Shown here: one piece after another, positions 56,333-63,230 of the stretch | Layout of the letters: each line of letters starts with the position of its first letter | Numbering within the stretch: the first letter of the stretch is position 1 | Assembly (NCBI GenBank): GCA_050010115.1 | Contig: JBEKLQ010000001.1 | Span: 62,001 to 126,000 of the forward strand | Length of the DNA: 64,000 bases | Direction of reading: 5' to 3' | Origin: JAKACA01 sp050010115 | Lineage (GTDB): Bacteria > Actinomycetota > Acidimicrobiia > Acidimicrobiales > Bog-793 | Translations under genes and position numbers: made by a program | The notes under the pieces: model-generated | Databases searched by the model: none | Seen by the model: the letters and a program-made list of their open reading frames with translations, nothing else | What the model was told of the DNA's origin: nothing

Positions 56333-57635
56333 TCCTGCCGATCCGGCGGTCGACCTCGTGGTCGATGCCGCCCGGATCTTCGATTCGCCGCTGGCCGAGC
56401 TCGATCCTGAGATCGCCGAGCTGATCTCCGGAGAGCTCGCCCGCCAGCGGGCCACGTTGGACCTGGTCGCTTCCGAAAGCGTGCCGCCTCGGGCGGTGCT
56501 GGAAACCCAGGGGTCGATCCTCACTGCCAAGTACGCCGACGGCTACCCGGGGCATCGCGAATACGACACCTGCGACTGGGTCGACGAGATCGAGACGATC
56601 GCGATCGAGCGTGCCAAGTCGCTGTTCGGCGCTGCCCACGCCAACGTGCAGCCGTACTCGGGCGCGAGCGCGAACCAATGTGTTCTCCATGCCTTGTGCG
56701 AGCCGGGGGATCCCGTACTGGGTTGGGATTTCGCCCACGGTGGCCACCCGACGCACTACCACCCTGACACGTTCGCAGGCCGCTACTACGACGCCATCGC
56801 CTACCACGTTCGCGAGGACGATCGCCTCGTGGACATGGACGAGGTCGAGACGCTCGCACACCGGCACCGGCCGAAGGTGATATTCGCCGGATGGTCGTGC
56901 TACTCGCGATTCCTCGACTTCCGCCGGTTCCGGGAGATCTGCGACGCGGTCGGGGCGTACCTCGTCGTCGACATGGCCCATTTCGCCGGCCTCGTCGCAG
57001 CCGGGCTCCATCCTGACCCGGTGGGGTATGCCGACGTCTGCACGATGACGGTGCACAAGACGCTGGGCGGTGCCCGCGGTGGGGCGATCCTCTGTCAAGG
57101 CGAGCTGGCCGCCCGCGTCGATGCTGCCGTCTACCCCGGCGAGCAGGGGTGCCCGTTGCCCCACGTGATCGCCGCCAAGGCGGTGACGTTCGGGATCGCC
57201 ACGACCGATGCCTACCGCGACCGTATGGAGCGGACGGTTGCGGGTGCACAGACGATCGCCCGGGCGCTCGTGGCGGCCGAGCCGCGCGCCGGAGTGACCG
57301 TCGTCACCGGCGGGACCGACGTGCACCAGCTGCTCGTCGATCTCGCCCCGTCGGGGCGCGAGGCGTGGGGCGAGCTCGCCCGGTTGAACGGCCTCGGGAT
57401 CTCGGCGAACGCCATCCCGCTCGCCTACGACGCCCAGAGTGAACCTGGCGTGAGCGGCCTGCGTTTCGGCGCCTCGGCGCTGGCGTCGAGAGGCTTCGGG
57501 CCAGCGGAGTTCGAGGAGGTCGGGGCGCTGCTGGCCGACGCCCTCGTGCCGGACGCGGCCGCTGGCGCCGGCGAGATCGTCGAGCGCGTGCGAGCGCTGA
57601 CGGATGCGTTCCCGCTCTACCGGTTCCTCGACTGA
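56319..57635 (+). CDS. glyA: serine hydroxymethyltransferase family protein, divergent
   Basis: PLP enzyme interconverting serine + THF and glycine + methylene-THF. 438 residues from ATG 56319; 14-base overlap with ilvA. LVASESVPPRAVLETQGSIL, NVQPYSGASANQCVL, DMAHFAGLVAAGLHP and the PLP lysine in TMTVHKTLGGARGG mark the family. Several positions differ from classical GlyA: YDTCDWVDEIE for YGGCEFVDEVE, PYSG for PHSG, and KTLGGAR for KTLRGPR. It may be a second SHMT of different specificity; the main glyA may lie elsewhere. Confidence 0.85.
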   Translation: METPDPADPAVDLVVDAARIFDSPLAELDPEIAELISGELARQRATLDLVASESVPPRAVLETQGSILTAKYADGYPGHREYDTCDWVDEIETIAIERAKSLFGAAHANVQPYSGASANQCVLHALCEPGDPVLGWDFAHGGHPTHYHPDTFAGRYYDAIAYHVREDDRLVDMDEVETLAHRHRPKVIFAGWSCYSRFLDFRRFREICDAVGAYLVVDMAHFAGLVAAGLHPDPVGYADVCTMTVHKTLGGARGGAILCQGELAARVDAAVYPGEQGCPLPHVIAAKAVTFGIATTDAYRDRMERTVAGAQTIARALVAAEPRAGVTVVTGGTDVHQLLVDLAPSGREAWGELARLNGLGISANAIPLAYDAQSEPGVSGLRFGASALASRGFGPAEFEEVGALLADALVPDAAAGAGEIVERVRALTDAFPLYRFLD

Positions 57636-57644
57636 CGTCGAGCC

Positions 57645-58817
57645 TCAGTGATGCAGGTAGAAGAAGGCGAGGGTGACGCCAACCAGCACGGCGACGATGA
57701 TGAAGAGGAACACCGAGGTCGCGAGTTTGGTCCGTGGTGGCGCATTCGTGGGCCGGCCCTTGCTCGGCTTTTTCTTCGCGGGCTTCATCACGTAGAAGTC
57801 CGACTCTTGCATCGACTTGTGGGGCACGGCCGAGGCCGGCCCACCCATCGTGACATGCGCACTGCTCAGGACGTCCGCTACCCCCATGAGGCGTTGAGGC
57901 GGCTGCGACGGGCGCGCTGACGGAGGTCGTGGCGTGTCGCGGGCGACCGACGATACCCACTCGTCGAAGCCGTCCAGTCGCGCCAGCTGACCGCGTTGGC
58001 CCTGTGGGGCGCCTTGGCCGAGCCGGCTCATCGGGAGCTCCTCACGCACCGTGGAGCCGTGTGGGGGCGTATGGGTGTCGCCGAAACCCGGCGTGACGGG
58101 CCTCAACCGGTCCGGTCCTCTCCTGGCCGTGCCGCCTGGCCCTCCGGCGGGGGTGCCCGCTCTGGCCACACCGCCGGAGCTGCCGCCGATCGGCGGTGTA
58201 GCTGCTCCTGCCGGACGCCCGAGCGGCCCGGAAGTCAGTAGGTCAAGGGAGATCCTGCCGTCCTCGGCGACCGATCCTGGCGGCATCGAGAGCGCATCGG
58301 TCGGACGTGGCGCTCCGCCCGGCGCCGGGGCAGCCGACCACGCCGGCGAGACCGCAGGGCCGGCCGGACGGCCGGGCGTAGTGGACGGGACTGACCGAGC
58401 GGCAGCGACGGCCGCCTCGGGGGGAATGACCGGCGGCCTCACCGGAGGCGCCGTTGCGGGCGCCGGCGCCGGTGTCGAGAACAGCTCCGGCACGCCCGGC
58501 AAGGTCGGTGTGCCCGGAGCCGAAGGTGACGGGTGCAGTGACTGGGCAAGGCCCCCGGGCGCGGCTGCCGTCGTCGCTCGCGTCACTGCAGGTCGTGTCG
58601 GCGGCTTTGCGAGAGCAACCGTCGGGCCGAGCCGGTCCGGGTGGAGCTCAGGCGGGTACCAGTTGCCGTCCGAGGCCTTCCACCATCCTTCGGCCGGCTG
58701 GGCGTACGGGTTGGCGTCCCGCGCCCCGCTCGCGGCCGCGTCAGGCTGAGCATCCGGTGGGTACCACCTACCGTCCGAGGCGGTCCACCATCCCTCGCCC
58801 AGCGGAACGTCGCTCAG
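57645..58817 (-). CDS. tail-anchored protein with two WYPP motifs (apparent CTG start)
   Basis: Function unknown. 390 residues from CTG 58817, giving MSDVPLGEGWWTASDGRWYPP. On this strand AAGGAG (58830-58825) lies 7 nt before the CTG, and no ATG, GTG or TTG is nearby in frame; GTG 58913 is the next option. Two copies of GWW(T/K)ASDG(R/N)WYPP near the N-terminus, a Pro/Ala/Gly-rich middle of about 200 residues, and a C-terminal hydrophobic helix (SVFLFIIVAVLVGVTLAFFY) ending two residues later. The WYPP module is common in uncharacterised Acidimicrobiia/actinobacterial membrane proteins. Convergent with glyA, 9 nt apart. Confidence 0.75.
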   Translation of the reverse strand: MSDVPLGEGWWTASDGRWYPPDAQPDAAASGARDANPYAQPAEGWWKASDGNWYPPELHPDRLGPTVALAKPPTRPAVTRATTAAAPGGLAQSLHPSPSAPGTPTLPGVPELFSTPAPAPATAPPVRPPVIPPEAAVAAARSVPSTTPGRPAGPAVSPAWSAAPAPGGAPRPTDALSMPPGSVAEDGRISLDLLTSGPLGRPAGAATPPIGGSSGGVARAGTPAGGPGGTARRGPDRLRPVTPGFGDTHTPPHGSTVREELPMSRLGQGAPQGQRGQLARLDGFDEWVSSVARDTPRPPSARPSQPPQRLMGVADVLSSAHVTMGGPASAVPHKSMQESDFYVMKPAKKKPSKGRPTNAPPRTKLATSVFLFIIVAVLVGVTLAFFYLHH

Positions 58818-58893
58818 CGGAGCACTCCTTGTTCGCGTCCCTCGGGAGGCCGCACGGTCGCGCGACGAACCCAAGATGACTCCTACCGCTCGG

Positions 58894-58899
58894 ATGCTA
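58894..58899 (-). promoter_or_regulatory. -10 element TAGCAT for the WYPP protein gene
   Basis: On the minus strand TAGCAT precedes a leader of about 70 nt that ends with AAGGAG and the CTG start. Divergent from the purN promoter at 59001. Confidence 0.4.
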
Positions 58900-59000
58900 G
58901 CGCGGGAGGCCACCCATGCTCTACCACCGAGAGCGCTGGCGGCACTACTCTGTGCGTTCCGTCTTCCGATCGCGAGCTTTGGCGCCCTCACGGGCGCTGG

Positions 59001-59006
59001 TACCGT
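59001..59006 (+). promoter_or_regulatory. -10 element TACCGT before purN
   Basis: TACCGT ends 8 nt before the GTG at 59015, with no Shine-Dalgarno; a leaderless promoter is likely. Confidence 0.4.
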
Positions 59007-59014
59007 GCATCCTC

Positions 59015-59614
59015 GTGAGCATCGCGGTCCTCGCCTCGGGAACGGGCTCGATCCTCGAAGCGCTGATCGAAGCCGGCCTGCCGGTCGCCGTGGTGCTCGT
59101 CGATCGCGAGTGTGGGGCCGAGCAGATCGCCAGGCGGGCAGGGATCCCGGTGGAGCGAGTCGTGCGGTCGGACTTCGGGTCGGGTTTTGAGCGTGACGCC
59201 TTCACTGACAGCGTCGTGGCGGCGTTGGCGGGATACGGCGTGGCACTGCTGGCGATGGCAGGGTACGGCACGATCCTCGGTCGTTCGATCCACGAGGCCT
59301 ACCCGGGACGGATCCTCAACACCCACCCGGCACTGCTGCCCGCGTTCAAGGGCTGGCACGCAGTCGACGAGGCGCTGGCAGCCGGCGTGCCCGAGACGGG
59401 ATGCACGGTCCACATCGCCACGCTCGAGGTGGACGCTGGTCCGGTACTGGCGCAAGAGAAGGTGCCGATCCTGCCCGGCGACACCGCTGCCGCGTTGCAC
59501 GAGCGGATCAAGGCCGTCGAGCGCCGCCTGTATCCAGCCACGATCGCGAAGGTGCTCGACCAGGGCTTGGTACTCGACGGCTGCTCACACTGCGATCAAA
59601 GGAGACAAGAGTGA
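59015..59614 (+). CDS. purN: phosphoribosylglycinamide formyltransferase
   Basis: Third step of purine synthesis, using 10-formyl-THF. 199 residues from GTG 59015 (MSIAVLASGTGSILEALIEA). Catalytic Asn/His in ILNTHPALLPAFKG and the Asp in VDAGPVLAQ; GCTVHIATLEVDAGP is the substrate loop. ASGTGS replaces the usual SGxGSN phosphate loop, missing the Asn. GTGA overlap with purH. Confidence 0.92.
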   Translation: MSIAVLASGTGSILEALIEAGLPVAVVLVDRECGAEQIARRAGIPVERVVRSDFGSGFERDAFTDSVVAALAGYGVALLAMAGYGTILGRSIHEAYPGRILNTHPALLPAFKGWHAVDEALAAGVPETGCTVHIATLEVDAGPVLAQEKVPILPGDTAAALHERIKAVERRLYPATIAKVLDQGLVLDGCSHCDQRRQE

Positions 59615-61134
59615 GGGCGTTGCTCTCGGTGTTCGACAAGTCGGGCCTCGAGGCGTTCGCCGCCGGGCTCGTGGCACTCGGCGTAGAGCTCATCGCCAGC
59701 GGCGGGACCTCCGGGGCGCTCGCCGCCGCCGGGATACCCCATCTGAAGGTCGAGGACGTCACGGGAGCGCCAGAGATGCTGTCAGGCCGGGTGAAGACTC
59801 TTCACCCGGCCATCCACGGCGGGATTCTCGCCGACCTCGACAAGCCGTCGCACCGCGACGACCTGGCTGCCCAGCACATCGAGCCCATCGGGATCGTCGC
59901 CTGCAACCTCTACCCGTTCCGGGCGGAGCCGTCGGTCGAGATGATCGACATCGGCGGTCCGACGATGGTGCGGGCAGCGGCCAAGAACCACGCTCACGTG
60001 GCGGTCGTGGTCGACCCGTCCGACTACGGATCGGTCCTCGACGAGCTACGCCGTGAGGGAGAGGTCACGCCGGCCACGCGCCGCTCGCTCGCACGTGCGG
60101 CCTTTGCCCACGTTGCCGCTTACGACGCCGCCATCGTGACGTGGTTCGACGAAAATGCTCCCGGGCCCGGCGAGCTGCCGCCGACCATCCACGTCGCGCT
60201 GGAGAGGGCGCAGGGCCTTCGTTACGGCGAGAACCCGCATCAGAACGGCGCCCGCTACCGGGTCATCGGCGGCCGCCCTGGTTGGTGGGACTCGGCCGTC
60301 CAGCACGGAGGCAGGGAGCTCTCCTACCTCAACCTGTTCGACGCCGACGCAGCCTGGCGCCTGGTGCACGAGGTGGCCGGCCTCGGAGGTGCCGAGGCTG
60401 CGGCGGTCATCGTCAAGCACGCGAACCCTTGCGGCGTGGCCGTGGGAGCGGAGGTCGCCACGGCCTACAGCTTGGCGTTCGCGGCCGATCCTCAGTCGGC
60501 TTTCGGTGGCATCGTGGCGCTGTCCGGGCCGGTCGACGACATGCTGGCCGCGGCGATCGTCGCCAACCCGGTCGTCGACGTGCTCGTGGCGCCGGGCTAC
60601 TCGCCGGGCGCGATCTCGCTGTTCGCCGAGCGGCGCAAGAACATGCGAGCGCTCGAGGCCACGCCGCCTGGACCGCTCGGGATGGGCTTCCGGCAGGTGG
60701 ATGGGGGCGCTCTCGTTCAAGAGCCGGACCGGCTCCTCGCATCCCGTGAGTCCTGGCGTGTGGTCACGAAGCTGGCACCCACGCCCGAGCAGTGGCGCGA
60801 TCTCGAGCTCGCCTGGCTTGTCTGTGCCCGCACGTCGTCGAACGCCATCGTGCTGGCGTCGGGCGGCCAGGTGGTGGGCGTGGGTTGTGGCCAGCAGAGC
60901 CGGGTCGACGCGGCCGGGCTGGCGGCGCGCAAGGCCGATGGGCGAGCCGCCGGGGGGGCTGGGGCGAGCGACGCTTTCTTCCCGTTCCGGGACGGTCTCG
61001 ATGCCATCGCCGACGCGGGGGTCGGAGCGATCGTGCAGCCGGGCGGCTCCCTACGGGACGATGAGATCGTCGTCGCAGCCGATGAGCGTGGCATCGCCAT
61101 GGTGCTCACCGGTGAGCGCCACTTCCGCCACTGA
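59611..61134 (+). CDS. purH: bifunctional AICAR transformylase/IMP cyclohydrolase
   Basis: Last two steps of IMP synthesis. 507 residues from GTG 59611 with AAAGGAG (59598-59604). N-terminal cyclohydrolase: ALLSVFDKSGLEAFA, ELIASGGTSGALAAAG, GRVKTLHPAIHGGIL. C-terminal transformylase: LRYGENPHQNGARY and the catalytic KH in IVKHANPCGVAVG; FFPFRDGLDAIADAGV near the end. Confidence 0.96.
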   Translation: MRALLSVFDKSGLEAFAAGLVALGVELIASGGTSGALAAAGIPHLKVEDVTGAPEMLSGRVKTLHPAIHGGILADLDKPSHRDDLAAQHIEPIGIVACNLYPFRAEPSVEMIDIGGPTMVRAAAKNHAHVAVVVDPSDYGSVLDELRREGEVTPATRRSLARAAFAHVAAYDAAIVTWFDENAPGPGELPPTIHVALERAQGLRYGENPHQNGARYRVIGGRPGWWDSAVQHGGRELSYLNLFDADAAWRLVHEVAGLGGAEAAAVIVKHANPCGVAVGAEVATAYSLAFAADPQSAFGGIVALSGPVDDMLAAAIVANPVVDVLVAPGYSPGAISLFAERRKNMRALEATPPGPLGMGFRQVDGGALVQEPDRLLASRESWRVVTKLAPTPEQWRDLELAWLVCARTSSNAIVLASGGQVVGVGCGQQSRVDAAGLAARKADGRAAGGAGASDAFFPFRDGLDAIADAGVGAIVQPGGSLRDDEIVVAADERGIAMVLTGERHFRH

Positions 61135-61200
61135 TGACACCGACCAGCGACTGACTGGCACACTGACCGACACCCTGACAACGACCAAGGAGCCCCGGCC

Positions 61201-62061
61201 ATGACCGCAGTCCTGCTCGACGGCGAGGCGCTCGCACAACGGATGAAGACCGAGCTGGCGAAGACTGTCGCCGAGCTCACTGCGGGCGGGGTGACACCTG
61301 GCCTCGGCACGATCCTCGTCGGCGACGATCCGGCGAGCCAACGCTACGTCGCCAAGAAACACGACGACTGTGCCGAGATCGGCATCTCCTCAGTGGGCGA
61401 GCACCTCCCCGCCGACGTGTCAGCCGGCGAGCTGATGGCCGTCATCGCCCGCTACAACGCGGATCCTGCCGTGGACGCCTTCCTCGTGCAGCTCCCACTC
61501 CCGGCTGGGCTCGACGAGGACGAGGCGCTGCTGGCGGTCGACGCCACCAAGGACGTCGACGGTCTCCACCCGGAGAACCTCGGTCGGCTCGTGATGGGCT
61601 CGCCGGGACCGCTGCCGTGCACGCCCGCAGGGATCGTCGAGCTGCTCTCCGCCTACGATGTGCCGGTCGAAGGGCGTCATGTCGTCATCATCGGGCGAGG
61701 GCTCACGATCGGGCGCCCTCTGGCGATGCTGCTGTCCCTGAAGCGCCCGCGCTGCAACGCCGCTGTCACGGTGGTGCACACCGGGGTCTCCGATCTGGGC
61801 TCCTACGTGCGGCAGGGCGATGTGGTCATCGCCGCCGCCGGTCGCGCCGGGCTCGTCACGGCGGACATGGTCAAGCCTGGGGCGGCCGTGGTCGGCGCCG
61901 GCACGTCCTGGGAGGGGCGCAAGCTGCTCTCCGATGTCAACGACGACGTCGCCGAGGTGGCCGGTTGGATCACGCCCCGCATCGGCGGGGTCGGCCCCAT
62001 GACCCGGGCGATGCTGCTCCGCAACGCCGTGCGGGCAGCCGAGCGCCGAGCGGCGCGCTAG
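61201..62061 (+). CDS. folD: methylene-THF dehydrogenase/cyclohydrolase
   Basis: Makes 10-formyl-THF from methylene-THF, supplying purN and purH just upstream. 286 residues. Catalytic Lys in YVAKKHDD, LQLPLPAGLDED, KDVDGLHPENLGRL, PCTPAGIVELL and the NADP loop IGRGLTIGRPLAML (where GRSxIVGKP is usual). AAGGAG lies 8 nt before the ATG. The 66-nt gap from purH carries short CTGAC-type repeats. Confidence 0.95.
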   Translation: MTAVLLDGEALAQRMKTELAKTVAELTAGGVTPGLGTILVGDDPASQRYVAKKHDDCAEIGISSVGEHLPADVSAGELMAVIARYNADPAVDAFLVQLPLPAGLDEDEALLAVDATKDVDGLHPENLGRLVMGSPGPLPCTPAGIVELLSAYDVPVEGRHVVIIGRGLTIGRPLAMLLSLKRPRCNAAVTVVHTGVSDLGSYVRQGDVVIAAAGRAGLVTADMVKPGAAVVGAGTSWEGRKLLSDVNDDVAEVAGWITPRIGGVGPMTRAMLLRNAVRAAERRAAR

Positions 62062-62069
62062 AGCGCGCC
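62052..62069 (+). terminator. hairpin at the folD stop
   Basis: GGCGCGC (62052-62058) and GCGCGCC (62063-62069) form a perfect 7-bp stem around a TAGA loop that contains the folD stop codon. A possible terminator, without a T-run. Confidence 0.35.
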
Positions 62070-62216
62070 AGAGCCCCGCGGTGCAAGGCCGAGCGGTGCA
62101 CTGGAGCCGAACGGAGCTCAGCGCCCCGCCGAGGAGCACCGGAGACCCTTCGGTTTCAGCGTCTCCACGACCCTCCCGGCCACGATCTCGGGCGCGAGGC
62201 GCGAGCTGATGACCGG

Positions 62217-62222
62217 TATGAT
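62217..62222 (+). promoter_or_regulatory. -10 element TATGAT in the folD-glycosyltransferase spacer
   Basis: TATGAT ends 8 nt before an ATG at 62231, matching the leaderless pattern elsewhere in the window. Transcription from here would also read the glycosyltransferase genes. Confidence 0.4.
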
Positions 62223-62230
62223 TCGGGCCC

Positions 62231-62308
62231 ATGGGCTCACGACCGGCTGGAACGACGATCTCCTTTTCGGAGTCGGCGCGCACGATCCCATCGACGTCGG
62301 CTGCATGA
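62231..62308 (+). CDS. possible 25-residue leader peptide
   Basis: An ATG 8 nt after TATGAT opens a 25-codon frame (MGSRPAGTTISFSES onward, ending TSAA) that stops 34 nt before the GT2 start. It has no recognisable homology. It could be a leaderless small protein or a leader peptide; equally it may be chance. The spacer 62062-62342 otherwise holds only the hairpin and this promoter. Confidence 0.25.
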   Translation: MGSRPAGTTISFSESARTIPSTSAA

Positions 62309-62342
62309 GGCCATCCGGATCGCTTGGAAGGTCGCCGGCACC

Positions 62343-63230
62343 GTGACTGAGGAGGCAGACGATCGCGCCGGTTCTCGAGAGGGCCTGGCGTCACTCAGTT
62401 GGTTGATGCTCACGAACGACCAGGAGAAGCTGACGCTCGAGGCGTTGCAGAGCTACGAGGACGCGGGCTGGTCCGCCCCGTTGCTCCTGCTCGACAACGG
62501 CGCTGGCGGTGACTCCGCATCGGTACGCGAGCGGTTTGCCCATCGCCTCGGCCACGATCTCCAGGTCTTCGGCGAGGGAACGAATCTCGGTGCCCCCGGC
62601 GGCCGCAACTACTTGATAGAGCGAGCTAACAGCGACTGGCTTGTGTTCGTCGACAACGACGTGCTGTTCACCGAAGAGGTCGCCCTCTTCATCGACGAGG
62701 TTGTCCGATCCAGCTCCGACCTCGTACTGCCGATCATCTTGGGCCCCGACGGTCGAGTTTGCTGCGCCGGCGGGACCTTCCAGCCATGGCTCAGCTGGAG
62801 CCGCAACAGCTATGTCGGCGCCGATGTCGAGGCCGCTCGGCGCAACCTGGACCAAGGCGCCGATTGGGGACCAGCAGCCTGCCTCGCCGTGAGACGATCG
62901 ACGGTCGAAGCGATGCGAGGCTTTGATGCGGTCCAGCACGGGTTGTACGGAGCGGCTGATCTCGACTTCTGCCTCCGGATTCGCAAGGCGGGAGGCAAGT
63001 CCGTGCGATCGGCTGCGGCGCCCGTCATCCACCTCGACGTCGGTGCACGCTCCAATCCGGCGCGCAAGTACCAAGCGTCGAGGAAAGGTTCCGCCCGCGT
63101 ACGAGCCGCGCACGGCGTGTGGATCACCCGCTACCCGTCCGCCTGGTTCTGGTACCTTCGCCGGTCGCCGCGGCTCGAGCTTCCGAGGCGCTGGCTTCGG
63201 AGGGCGCGTGCCTCCTCAAGCACGCGATGA
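62343..63230 (+). CDS. family 2 glycosyltransferase
   Basis: Inverting GT-A transferase. 295 residues from GTG 62343, with GGAAGG (62326-62331) 11 nt upstream. LLLLDNGAGGDSASVRERF, NLGAPGGRNYLIERA, the DxD-type WLVFVDNDVLF and the acceptor-side GAADLDFCLRIRKAGGK are typical of GT2 rhamnosyl/galactosyl transferases. Donor and acceptor unknown; an envelope polysaccharide is likely. Overlaps the next gene by ATGA. Confidence 0.85.
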   Translation: MTEEADDRAGSREGLASLSWLMLTNDQEKLTLEALQSYEDAGWSAPLLLLDNGAGGDSASVRERFAHRLGHDLQVFGEGTNLGAPGGRNYLIERANSDWLVFVDNDVLFTEEVALFIDEVVRSSSDLVLPIILGPDGRVCCAGGTFQPWLSWSRNSYVGADVEAARRNLDQGADWGPAACLAVRRSTVEAMRGFDAVQHGLYGAADLDFCLRIRKAGGKSVRSAAAPVIHLDVGARSNPARKYQASRKGSARVRAAHGVWITRYPSAWFWYLRRSPRLELPRRWLRRARASSSTR

